From NCBI GenBank assembly GCA_947652115.1, contig OX393566.1, forward strand, positions 21,393,390 to 21,457,389: a stretch of DNA of 64,000 nt, written 5' to 3'. How positions within the stretch are numbered: position 1 is the stretch's first letter; each line of letters starts with the position of its first letter. The stretch comes from Blastomussa wellsi (lineage: Eukaryota > Cnidaria > Anthozoa > Scleractinia > Plerogyridae). Under the pieces are notes generated by a model that ran no database searches, was not told the origin of the DNA, and saw only the letters and a list, made by a program, of their open reading frames with translations. Shown piece after piece: positions 34,620-45,987 of this stretch. Position numbers and translations under genes: made by a program.

Positions 34620-36660
34620 TTAAACTAAGAAATAAAACAGGTAATTGTCAAAGACGTACATGTTTCGTTTTCAAGAGTACTTTGTTGTCGAAAAGGAATA
34701 CGATAAATTTCGTAAAGGTATTAGAAACATTTTTCTTGGATTTTAAGTTCGCTTTTTTTCTGTTTTTTTTTCTGTAATTTGTCAATAAAAATCGGAAAAA
34801 TATTTTTTGCGTAACGCTGGAAAACAGAAGTAGCAACGAAATGAATACAGGTTTTCAATATTGGCTGATCCATCGGTACAGATCCCGAAATGATCCCCAA
34901 TTTGACCCTGAAATGATCCCCGAGTAATTTAGGGAATGGCGTTTAAGCATGGGAGTGTGGATTACTTAACAACAAGGGAAACTGAGGAAAGACCTCAATT
35001 TTTTGCCCTGCAGTAGCTATGAATATTCTGTTCTGTTACAATAACCTTTTTTGTTTCAGCTTTAAGTTACTTTTATACTTTAGTTTACTAATCCCCACTC
35101 CCATGCTTAAACGCCGTTCCCAAATTACTCGGGGATCAGTTTGGGGTTCGCGTGAAAAAAATTGGGGATCATTTCGGGGTCGGAATCATTTCAGGGTCAA
35201 ACTGGGGATAATTTCGAGGTTGGAATATTTCAGGGTCAAATTGGGGATCATTTCGGGGTTGGAGATCAGTTCGGGGTCGGGATCATTTCGGGGCCTGTAC
35301 AGATCAGATATCAAACAAGTATAATTATAGTTTTGAACGAAATATAGATGGATTGAAACCGGAAACATTTTACAAAACTTCGCAAAGAGATGAATCAATT
35401 TCGCACAAGAAAGATGCAGTTCGAGCAGTTCGCTGTCGAGGAGAAATACGATCAACTTTTCAAAATTAGTTTCAAATATATTTTTTTGTTGCTTTCGTGG
35501 TTTTTGTTTTTTTGTGTGTGTTTATATCCTTTTTATATATTAAAAATAAAGTCTTTCTCGCAACGTTAACGGCGTTGGAACGAATAATTATTAACATTTG
35601 CACATAGGTTTTCAATGCTGGCTGATTAGATAAAAGATACATAGTTTTGAACGAAATTAAGACGGACTGAAGAAGTATTTTACAAAACTTCCCAAAAACT
35701 AGAAATGAATCAATTTCGGTGTCGAGGAGGAATAAGTCCAATTTCTCATCAAAGTTCATTTCAATTTTTTTGTGTTTTCCTTTTTATAATGTTTTTGTTT
35801 GTTTGTGTGTTTTTTTTTAATAAAAATAGAAAAAATATTTTTTCGCAACGTTGGAACGGAAAAATTGGATGTAGCAACGAACAGGTATAAATAATTTTAC
35901 GCATGTTTTCAATGTTGGCTGATCAGAGAAAAGACATATAGTTTTGAACGAAATATAGACGGACTGAAGAAAAATTTTACAAAACTTCCCAAAAACTAGA
36001 AATGAATCAATTTCGGGCAGGAAAGATGTAGAAAGTTTTCTTTTTTTAAGAACGCTTCGGTGTCGAGGAGGAATTCGACCAGTTTCTCATTGATTTAATT
36101 TCATTTTCTTGTGTGTTTTTCTTTTTGTAATGTTTTTGTTGGTTTATATGTTTTTTTAAAAAATAGTACAAATCTTTTTTCGCAACGTTGGAACGGAAAA
36201 ATTGGATGTAGCAACGAACAGGTATAAATAATTTTACGCATGTTTTCAATGTTAGCTGATCAGAGAAAAGACATATAGTTTTGAACGAAATAGAGACGGA
36301 CTGAAGAAAAATTTTACAAAACTTCCCAAAAACTAGAAATGAATCAATTTCGGGCAGGAAAGATGTAGAAAGTTTTCTTTTTTTAAGAACGCTTCGGTGT
36401 CGAGGAGGAATTCGACCAGTTTCTCATTAATTTAATTTCATTTTTTTGTGTTTTTTCTTTTTGTAATGTTTTTGTTTGTATATGTTTTTTTTAATAAAAA
36501 TAGAAAAAAATCTTTTTTCCAACGTTGAAACGGAAAAAAATAGATGTAGCAACGAATAGGTATAAATATTTTACGCATGTTTTCAATGCTGGCTGATCAG
36601 ATAAAACGTACGTAGAATTGAAGAAAATAAATACATAGTCCACAAACATCCGATTGAAGT
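34620..36660. repeat. Tandem array of LRR-gene 3'-end copies, about 320-bp units
   Basis: Units begin atagttttgaacgaaat at 35326, 35644, 35938 and 36277. A more diverged unit at about 34640-34870 precedes them and is interrupted by the element at 34870. Each has cgtcgaggagg-type sequence, ttttacaaaacttc, aatgaatcaatttcg and gttttcaatgttggctgatc. The same order of motifs occurs at 36360-36740, where it covers the stop codon and 3' UTR of the LRR gene. The array therefore looks like serial duplications of that gene's 3' end. Confidence 0.75.
34870..35303. mobile_element. Foldback element with ggggatcatttcgg minisatellite
   Basis: Left end tacagatcccgaaatgatcc is the complement of right end ggggatcatttcgg... 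Inside the right arm a roughly 25-bp unit (ggggatcatttcggggtcgg) repeats several times. It interrupts a unit of the surrounding tandem array between ggctgatc and agatatcaaac. Confidence 0.6.
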
Positions 36661-36705
36661 GAATGAAGAAGCATTTTGCAAAACATTTCAGAAAATAGAA
36701 GTAGG

Positions 36706-39700
36706 TTAATTTCGCCGGGACGAGTAGAGATCCTCGTTCAAGTTGATCTCCACCATAACAGACTCATCATCGCTGGAGCCCGTCCCGTCAGCATATCCCT
36801 GGGATAAGCGCCTCTGTTTCTTCATTTTCTCCCTGAGATAATCTTCCTGTTCCACAACATCTTCATCCTCGGAGTTGACAATAGCATTCTCAGGGTACCC
36901 CTGTGAGCCTCGTCGCTGTTTTCTTAAACCTTCTATTAACGCCTGTTCAGTCGAGTCGGAAACGTTTCCTTGACCTTTTTCCATTTCACTGACCGGATCT
37001 TCAGTTTTTGAGGCATGCTGCTTAGAAGCACTGCAATAAAAAGTAGAAATCAATGCTGTCGTTTCAAGTAATAGAGCTGGATGATGTTTTAACACAGTGA
37101 ATGTATGCTAGGAAAAGCAATTCGCCAAAAGTTGGTTCTTAAGTTCGAATATCAACATCTACAATTTCAATACAGTTTACTTTAGATAAATTTTAATTTG
37201 AGGGTGAAAAGTAATAGCTAGGCCATTTCCGAGTTCTATTTTTCCTCATTGTCAAAACGATTCTAAGTGCGAAACTATTCATGTGAAAATGCGTTTTACC
37301 TGCACGTTCATTGCCATGCAAAGCAAACTCATTTTCATATGAATGGCTTCGCACTTAAGGCTGGTTATCACTAGCGCATAAGCATAAGCACAAGCATAAA
37401 CATAAGCAAGTAAGAACACTGGCGACATAAGCATAAGGACATACGCACGCGCAGAATACATTTTTTGACGCAATACTCGATACCAGGTCTCCCCGATGTT
37501 TGAAAACAAGATAGCTGACGTCTACAGATGTCATAGCGTCCGCCATTTTGCTTGTGATACTTTCCGCAGAAGTCTGGGTCAAAGTGACATGTGATTGGTT
37601 GAAAGGCTTGAGCTTATGCTTATGCTTATGTCGAGGGTGTTCTCACTTGCTTATGCTTATGTTCTGCTTATGCTTGTGCTTATGCTTATGCGCTAGTGAG
37701 AACCGGCCTTTAGAAATGTTAGACTCGTGTTGAAACAGAGGTTAAATCTCGCGCCCCTTTCTCAGCCAATTAGAAGTAAACATAATCGTAAAACGCTTAC
37801 ACGCGTTTCCCCGCGCTTTGCCGCTAACTACATGTAATTAGATTTTGATTTGCATTGTGTGCGTCCTTTGTGATTGGTCAAAGTTACGACGCTCGATTGA
37901 AAACTGACCAATGATTACTCACCTGAACATTTTGTACCTGTAGTGTACTACAGCCCAGCAAACGGCCGCCACAGCGAGAAAGGCAAATACAGTGAACACG
38001 ATCGCACCAGCCACCATTAATGGGGTGTAACAACGAGCACTTCCCTGATGGAAATGAATGTGATGTCCTGGTATCTTGTAATGGTGGTGACTCTTCCCTA
38101 TCAAAGAAAGACATGTGGAGACTTACATTTTTGAAATCGCATGGAATCCATTTGTCCGTATGAAAGCGGACCACATCCATGGGTAGTTCGTTCCACGATA
38201 CGCCGCCATTTGATTTTCAAGCTCACATGCGAAGTCGAAGAAAAGAAACCTTTTCTGTCGATCCTACTGACCCATCAGGCTGGAGCTTATCCCGTTTGTT
38301 GACATCAGGTTTCACTTACCATGGGTTGCTTTGTTCATAAGCGGCATCATTCTCTGACATTTAATCTTGTGTCCATCAAAAGACTTCAGTCCAGCGGTCT
38401 CTCTTAGCACGTGTTTCAAAGTGTACGTAGTCGCATGATCGCAGTCTAAAGGATTGTGACTGATAAACCTGCAGACAAACAAAGCTAGCATTGTCGGTTG
38501 TTTGAAATAACAAGAATTATTCGCGCCCCGCCTCCGGAGATTAAAGTCGAGAAGATGGCTAACGCTTCAGACTACGAATGTTAGAGACGCGCTTTTAAAA
38601 AATAGTTTTTCTCGATTGCACAGGCATATTTTGGGGGGACGACCGCAAATTGCTGCAAAAGATGATAGTTAAGATCATTCTACAACTGTCCTTATCCCTC
38701 TTGTGGTGACTTTTTGCAATTACTTTAGTTTTAGAATTACTGCATCCCATTAGAAATTGGACCTCTTACCAAGTCGTGAAATTCTACTTTACTTACAAGT
38801 TTTCCAGATTCGTGTAAGCCTTCACGTCGTTCTCGTGAATATGCTTGATGTTTCCGTAAGTCACATCCCTGAAAAATGAAAATAATTATAAAAGTCTCAC
38901 TGGGAAAACAAGAGAATTCTTTCTGTATCATTTTTCTGTAAATTTCACTCGCATCCGGGTTCCTTCCTTTACTAAGCGGCTTCGTGTTCTTTTTCGTACG
39001 GGTCGAGGGGAGCTGTAGCCCCCCTCCTAATTCTCACCCTTAAGGACATAGGCGTACGGGTCGAGGGGAGCTGTAGCCCCCCCCCCCCCCCCCTCCATCC
39101 AAAACAAAATTTCCAGCAAGAGAAATTTGGGAAAGGCAACTTGGGAAATTTTTAATTTTGGGCAAATGGTTCACCGCCCCCCTCCCCCCCCCCCCCCCTG
39201 GCAAAAAAATGCCCGTACGCTTATGCTCAAGGAAATCTTTGCACCGTTTTCCATTCCATTACTATTCTCTAGAGTTCCTCGTCACTAACAGCCGCTGTAA
39301 AGAAAAGCACTGCATACCTTACAAAATGATTCGTTTTTAAAATTTGAACATTCCCTGTCCCTTCTTCATACAGTTAAACATAAGTGGCAGTTGTATAATT
39401 TTTTTCTTGTGTGTCAAGCCAGTGACTGCGCTAAAATCTGCTGTCTGTCATTTAACTAAAAACAGATTCCATTGGTTGCTGAACACTTTGAAACCATTTA
39501 AATGCAAAAATGCGCGTTTTCAAATGGTTACTTACAAAGTTTTGACTTTTGAGGCAAAGCCAAACACGGGAAATTTTTCCATTCCCCGGCATCTCACCAC
39601 CGAGAAATCATCACTGCAGTCACATTGCAGTGGACATTCATTCTTCGCTTGAGCGGAAGATAACAGAGCAATCGCGATAAGCACAATGCTTAGTTTCCTC

Positions 39701-39708
39701 AAAATCAT
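36706..39708 (-). CDS. Single-pass LRR transmembrane protein
   Basis: Five exons join in frame into 298 codons: 39536-39708, 38797-38868, 38320-38468, 37923-38097, 36706-37030, all GT-AG. Start at 39708 gives the signal peptide MILRKLSIVLIAIALLSSAQA. Then come an LRRNT cysteine cluster CPLQCDCSDDFSVVRC, a 72-bp exon coding one 24-residue LRR (VTYGNIKHIHENDVKAYTNL), and a cap with NPLDCDH and later Cys. A His-rich stretch (SHHHYKIPGHHIHFHQ) precedes the TM helix (VAGAIVFTVFAFLAVAAVCW). The tail of about 110 residues is Ser/acid-rich and holds two QRR(G/L)SQGY repeats. Type I plasma-membrane receptor or adhesion protein is the likely class; ligand unknown. The in-frame ATG at 39795 would bury the signal peptide, so I prefer 39708. 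Confidence 0.88.
37358..37709. mobile_element. MITE with hexamer-rich TIRs, TTA TSD (PIF/Harbinger-like)
   Basis: Ends aggctggttatcactagcg and cgctagtgagaaccggcct are inverted repeats, continued by repeated cataag- and gcttat-type hexamers. TTA flanks both sides (37355-37357, 37710-37712), as expected for PIF/Harbinger. It sits in the last LRR-gene intron. Its frames (CLCLCL-type) are repeat artefacts. Confidence 0.75.
39049..39226. mobile_element. MITE with poly-C tracts (same family as 2012-2392)
   Basis: Left end cataggcgtacgggtcgagg and right end tgcccgtacgcttatg are short inverted repeats. Two poly-C runs (39078-39093, 39183-39198) lie inside. The left end is duplicated just upstream (38995-39020). 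Confidence 0.5.
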
Positions 39709-39859
39709 CTCGAAGCAGTCCAAAGACGCGCACAAACAGCTAACGAAGTTGAACTGAGTAAAACTCAACTGTTGATTAATTCTTTGTGACGTCACAGTTA
39801 ATGAAGTAAGTACGCGCGCGCACGACCTTAGTAAGACGTCATAACACTACCGAATATAA

Positions 39860-40712
39860 AAACATGTAGTCATTCTGTCATCGAGCCTTTCAACTTACAA
39901 AATCAAGTTCAGCTACACTTAAATGGTAAAAATGTCTTACTCCACAGAGCCGAATCAAAGCTTATTTATAAGGAATTTCGTAATAGAACCATTACTCCTC
40001 CAACAGCTCAACTCAAATACAACGCTCAATTCGCATCCGATGAACTAGATTGGAAAAAAATATACAGCCTACCACATCGTGTTGCATTGGACGCAAAATC
40101 ACGGGCATTTCAATATAAACTACTAAACAGATGTCTTGCCACAAATGTCCTCCTCAGCAAAATTGGAATAATTCCATCTCCAGCTTGCTCCTTTTGTGGA
40201 GAAGCAGACGAATCTCTTGAACATCTTTTTATATCTTGCCACTACACTAAGAATTTTTGGGCGGAAGTTATAAAATGGATGGACAACCAAGGCATTGGAA
40301 TCGAACCTCTATCTAATAAAGATATAATGTTTGGTATAATGGATTGTAATAGAGACTTATTTGTAAACCATATCTTGTTGATTGCAAAAAAGTACATTTA
40401 TTCCTGCAGATGTAACAAAACTAAACCATCCATTATGGTATTAATCGCTAGGATAAAAATGATTCACCAGCTTGAAACGATGGTTGCCAAATCGCGTAAC
40501 AAGTTGTCCTTCCATTTGAAAAAGTGGGGCAAGTTCACTGATACTGGTATAAATACTGCAGTGCACTCGTAGCTAGGTGTTTAAAAATGAATGTGTGTAA
40601 CACGTGTAAAGAGGTCTACAGTGTATGTGTTTTGTATCTACATGTATTCGTTAGTGTATTTAACGTTTCAAGATGAATAAAAACAATAAAATACAAAAAA
40701 AAAAAAAAAAAA
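39860..40712 (+). mobile_element. L1/Tx1-type LINE, 5'-truncated, copy 2
   Basis: Aligns with 25328-26185 with only about eight differences in 850 bp. Keeps an open frame to 40572 because its A-run is one base shorter. Poly-A tail ends near 40712. The 14-bp TSD actaccgaatataa is at 39846-39859 and 40713-40726. It lies about 140 bp upstream of the LRR gene's start codon. Confidence 0.92.
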
Positions 40713-40726
40713 ACTACCGAATATAA

Positions 40727-41701
40727 TAAGGAAAAACTATTTCCGAAGAAATTGCATCCCAGCAACTCCAATGCGATGGTAGGTGGAGTGGAGTGGAGTC
40801 TGGTGTCCTGGCTTCACCGTTTCCCTAACTGTTGTTGCAATTAAATAATTAATAACATTCTAATGGTGCCGGAATGTGTATGGAGGTAAATCACCTTCCT
40901 TTAATACTTGGGTCACGAGATTTTACAAATCGCCAAGCTAGAGAAATGCTGTACTTACACGACTCAGCAGTTTCGTCTAATCTCCTTTTTTGAGGTCACG
41001 CTTGTCACGCAAATGTGCTGATCTCGCTAGATACGCAAGCTAGGTTGCTTGATTATTATTTTGTGAACTTTTATCCATATCCGGTCATCGGAAATGATGT
41101 TATCTGCACTCTTGGGGACCGGACTGAGCCCACAGTTTTCGTCCCAAAGTTGCTCAGCGACGCCACAATGGCGTGACAACTTTCGGACTGTTCTCGGAGT
41201 GTTCGTGTGTTTCTTTGATTGGATAACAATATCGGAAACTTTACTAACGCTTCAATGAAGATTTGCCAGGGAGGGTCAGGGAGTTCGCCTGGGAAGTCGT
41301 GCATGTTACTTGAGAGCTCCATATATCTACTATTGTGTAAGGGCTTTTTATGGAGGAAAGTTGTCCTTGGCAGAAAGGTTACCCTCTCCCCCGAGCCATC
41401 TTTTATTTTTCCCGAGCTCGAGAGTTTATTAATCGCGGGAATCTTGCTCGAGGGTCGGTTTAGTCGTTTTGTCGGTGACCAGGGTATCATATATCCGCTA
41501 ATTAAAAGTTAATCAGCCACTAATTAAAAGTCAACAGATAAATATTTCCAAAAATAACAAGACTTATTATATATTAGAATATAGCCCTGTATGCTCGCCA
41601 TGGAATCTTAGCGGGCTTTATTTTTAATAGAACATGGGCAAAAACTACAGAAGCCCGGTACCCCGGATGTAGGTTGTGCGTTGCGAATTTCTCAACCAGC
41701 C
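40727..41701. other. Intergenic, no gene recognised
   Basis: A 139-codon minus frame (41071-41490) has no recognisable domain and no supporting splice sites. Nothing else identified. Confidence 0.4.
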
Positions 41702-41860
41702 AGAAGATGGGTTTCCCAATGTCCTATAAGAAAATAGTGCCCTTTTGAGGTCTAGAGAAGCAGCTGAATGCCCTCGCCTAACTGCTCGGGCATCCACTAG
41801 CAGCTTTTCTAGACCTCAAGCGGGCATTATTTTCTTATAGAACATGGATACCCATCTTCT
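41702..41860. repeat. Foldback MITE, 159 bp
   Basis: Arms agaagatgggtttccc with tcctataagaaaatagtgcc, and the complement ending cccatcttct, run for about 60 bp per side. The centre is ctgaatgccctcgcc-like. A partial match to the arm lies at 41610-41640. Confidence 0.65.
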
Positions 41861-42329
41861 AGTAGGTAAATCAATCATGAAACCTTACCCTGAACCTAAC
41901 CCACATAATCTGTTACGTGGTCTAAATCGATTTATATATCCCACAATCTGCTCTGTCGTCCAAAGCGATTGAATTTTGGGTACATAATTTCCTCATACAT
42001 CACGTACCTACGCACGCGCGAAACTCGACCACTGATCTAGGGGAACGCAGGCTCCAATAACAAAACAGCACCCGTTCGTAAGTTTTTTTGACTGAGCAGT
42101 CACTTCCTACGCTCGAAGGAAACAGTTATGCAAATGCAGGTAAAAGCGAGAAGGGAATGACTTCGCCACTCGCTTCACAGAAAGGGCACAAGGAAAGAAA
42201 GAGACTGCTCGCAGTCTACAAGTGTTTTGGTCATGTGGAAAGAGTCCAAACTTTTCACTGTAACTAGTATTGTATGTAATAAACGTTGTTGTTGTTGTAG
42301 ACGGTCACTCCTCGAAGTGTTACTCGTAT

Positions 42330-42578
42330 GGGGGCGACCACTTAACTTTTGAGGGGGGGGGGGATTTGCTGATTTCTGGTCAGGATATTCTTCCCCTTCC
42401 CAGTGCTCTGCAGGATAGTATTTTCCCCTTTGTAACATGTTTTCGTTCTTAGAGCCGTGCACGACTTTTTTCCTCCATTTGTGCTGCATGTAATTTTTTT
42501 CTTCTGACGGGCGCTTGCAGGAATTTTTTTTCAAAATCACCACCCCCCCCCCCCCTCGAAAGTTAAATGGTCGCCCCC
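42330..42578. mobile_element. MITE with G/C homopolymer ends
   Basis: Left ggggcgaccacttaactttt then a run of G; right run of C then cgaaagttaaatggtcgccc. These form inverted repeats of about 30 bp. No coding capacity. Confidence 0.6.
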
Positions 42579-43429
42579 TAAGCGCTACATAGCTAGCACC
42601 GAAAAATCCCTACACAACCCTGCACACAATCAAGACTCCAAGACGCAAAGAGCATGTATACGGGATTTATTAACATTGTTAATTTTTGAAATTTGAAAAT
42701 ACATTTGCTTGTGACACTAATTATTGAAAGCCATCGTGTGCAGTTTAGAATCGAAAGTCTAGATTTAATCCTCTCTGGAGTGTCGTTAAGGCACAAGATG
42801 CCATTACGAAATTACGAGTATTTGTATTCTTTTAGTGATATTGACAAACTTGGTTAGTTATATTACACAACCACGTTTGCCATTTGTTGTCAAAATCACT
42901 GACACAATGCAAATACTCGGATTGTCTTTGATCCTTGATGTACTAAATCTATCAACTGGTACTGGGTTTTGGAACAACATGCCATTATGTTGTCAATATT
43001 TGACCGATTTAAACGGAATTCAGACAGCAAAATAGTCTTGGCGAGATACACAAACAACACTCTTCAATGGTATATTGGATGTGGTCTCTAGGTCCACGAT
43101 TACTGATTTCCAACATCGGTACTTCCCATGGGAACGAGAGGGTTCAAGCCCACACACAAGCGAGTTAACGTTAAAATGTACGAGAAGAGAAACCTAGAAA
43201 TTCGACAATTTTTTCACATCTTCCTTTCTTTCTTATAGGCACTGCAACGCACTCTGGGTTCACGAGTGTGAATGGTTTAACATTAAAAGCACGTTTTTTT
43301 TGCAAACGAATAATTAGTTTCCAGTTGAATGTTTGAATTACTCCAACAAGCCCACACGTCTTCTGCTTCGCCTGTATACCTTACTTTCATATGGTACAAG
43401 AAATAAGACGCGAGGCTGTCAGAAACTGA

Positions 43430-43772
43430 GGCTACGTCCACACTAAGCCGGATAAATTTGAAAACGGCCTTTTCGCCTCGAAAGCGGATAAAATGTTTTC
43501 TGTCCAAATTGTTTCGCCATCGATTTTGAAACGCTGCCTCGCAAGAAACGCTTAATACATGCAAGAACATGTCCACATTGTCCGAGCAACGTCATTCGAT
43601 TGTTTTGATGTCAGCGTTTTCAAAAAGGTCCGTTTTCGCCGTCCACACTAACACACCTAGCCAGCGTTTTCATATTTATCCACCTTGGAGAGCGTTTTTT
43701 AGTGTGCACGGGAGGCCAATCCGGAGAAAAAAAGTTGCGTTTTCAAATTTATCCGGTTTAGTGTGGACGTAG
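43430..43772. mobile_element. MITE with ggctacgtccacacta ends
   Basis: Left ggctacgtccacactaagcc with ggataaatttgaaaacg; right complement cgttttcaaatttatccggt then ttagtgtggacgtag. Internal gcgttttca-type motifs repeat. The flanks share actga. hAT-like by terminal sequence only. Confidence 0.65.
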
Positions 43773-44070
43773 ACTGAAAGAGTCGAGATGAAATCTTAGC
43801 TGATATAAAGTTGCAACCTTTTATGGTTTCATCACAGCTATTTCACAGTTAAACGCTAAAGAAATTCCCATCTGTTAACATCCCAAACCAATAACCATTC
43901 ATTTCAGAAACCAAAAAATATAAAAAATAATTCACAAAGTTCCGTACGGGATTGCGGTGATCCTGACATAAATACACAATCAAGAGAGCATGAAACAAGG
44001 AGAGAGCCGTCGGCATCGCTGTACCTTCTTGGGTGAATGTGAAATGAGAAGATGGAATCCTCTTGGTTAA

Positions 44071-44365
44071 TAGACTACGAGCAGTCCCTTTTTTCTTAGT
44101 CCGTCGAGTGCGGAGCGAAAACATGGCCGCGTGAAACCGCGCCCACGTCAACGCTCGAAGCGTTAGCCAATCATATTTTTGCGTTGTGAGAGCAACGCAC
44201 AATTCAAAGGCTGTGGCTTTGGCGGTAGTCCCTCTTTTTCGTGCCTCGCTGCTCCGACGAAGGGCTAACGCTCGAAACGTCAGCTCTTGAATCTCTTTAC
44301 GGTGGCCAATTGGCATTATCAACCCAGCTGACAAAACCAAATTATATTGTTATACTTCCAACTGA

Positions 44366-44400
<35 letters not shown>

Positions 44401-44430
44401 CTAAGAAAAAAGGGACTGCTCGTAGTCTAC
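44071..44430. mobile_element. MITE with tagactacgagcagtccc ends, carrying a nested fragment
   Basis: Left tagactacgagcagtccctt then ttttcttag; right complement ctaagaaaaaagggactgct then cgtagtcta. The right part (44230-44405) is a Penelope-like fragment. A solo relic of the terminus is at 42199-42225. Confidence 0.65.
44230..44405 (+). mobile_element. Penelope-like fragment with hammerhead-like block
   Basis: Contains gctccgacgaagggctaacg followed by ctcgaaacgtcagc (44251-44284). Then come gaatctctttacggtggcc, cattatcaaccc and tttctttagaaacttacccc. The same order occurs at 48640-48751; the 15457-15590 copy is on the other strand. Confidence 0.55.
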
Positions 44431-45987
44431 GTATCTAAAACATAACTTGGAATGGTAATTAAAACAAGGAAATGCATGCTGTTTTGTTCTCTCTCGTGGC
44501 CTCATTCTCCCTTGCTTGGCAGAAAGGTGAGGAAGAGAAGTATAAAGACCACAAATGAAGTACCACCTTAGATCTCGCACCAGCTTAACAGGTCTTCAAG
44601 TCGACACGCCACACACATTTAACCAAGACACCGTCGCCGTGCGAGAATTTACTGAATCTCACATCAGGAATGACCACAAGAAATTATACAAAAACGCTAC
44701 ATCACGATTTCTATGAAATGAACTTAGAACATTTAGAAAATTTAGAACAAGAGATTTTCATAGCTCTCTCGACTGACAAAAATCGCTCGACGTTCAACCC
44801 AGCTCACAGGGCTTACACATTTAAGGTGGCTCACAACATTTGATACTCGTTTGCCCGGGCGTCAAGCCTAGGCATTCCACATGACCTAAAAAGTTAGGTA
44901 ACTATTTATACATATATAGCATTTACACAATATTCTTGTCTCCCTGTTATATATTTGTTATGCAGGGTAGCATTTTAAAAGCCATAATTTAAATGACAAA
45001 TCTCCTAGCAACTGGGATTTTAAAAAACCCAGATACCTTAGTTATACAGTATATGTACAAGTTATAATTACAAAGTTGCGGGGAAAGAAGGGGGGGAGGG
45101 TGGGGGCATTGCGTGAAATCACACACTTGGAACTCCTTGGAAGTATAATGAACAGGTTTCACCAACACACGATTAACACTTATGGCTCGAGAATACAATG
45201 AATAATGAAAACTTTAAGCTAAGCTTTATATAATATTTAATAAATCTCGAATTTAAAAGAACCACGTCACAATTTGCTAGCCATTTTTTTGTGTGTTTAA
45301 AGATCTTCCGGGCCAGGTTGTCCGAAAGTCGATTAACACTACCCAGTTCAATTACTTTTACTCTCTTGCATAGAAATGTTTATATTGCTTATGCTCCGTG
45401 GAGTTTGAAATTAGCTGAAGTTAAAGCTGGAGTACAGACAATATAAACAAGAAACCTCACTGAAAAGTGAAAAAACTGAAATGCTAGTACTTAGATTAGC
45501 TTAATCACACTTGACAAACAACCCGGGCAGGATAAGAAAAAGCGTCACTGTTGTAGGAAAGAAACTGGCTAGAGATAGGAGAACAGATTGTTACGAAATG
45601 TGAAGATTGAAACCGATTATGAACAACCAACTTGAAATATAAAGGCGAGTATTTCAAAATGGACTTAGCTTGTGGCATGGCTCCCTTACAAAGGTGATTT
45701 GCTCAGATATTCACCACATCATTCATGTATGATGCACTGAAGTGTACACGAAAGTTGAACTGGACAGTCCATAGTACATTCTGGTCAAATTGAAAGCTGA
45801 ATCAATCAGAGGAACAAAGCAAGACGACTATATTGTCGTTAATTTGTTCCTCAGACTGGGTCAGCAGTCGTCACCTAACATTTACTTTAACATTTACTTA
45901 CACCTACACTGACGAGTCTGCCAGAAGATAAACTTTTATGCATTCAAACAAATACCTATGTAAGCTATACTAAAACCATTCTCTTTT
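44431..45987. other. Downstream region of the HDAC gene
   Basis: AT-rich; probably includes the HDAC 3' UTR near 45240-45987. No other gene, RNA or clear element seen. Confidence 0.4.

Noticed and set aside
37355..37733. Frames with CLCLCL repeats
   Set aside because: They are translations of the gcttat/cataag hexamers in the TIRs of the MITE at 37358-37709.
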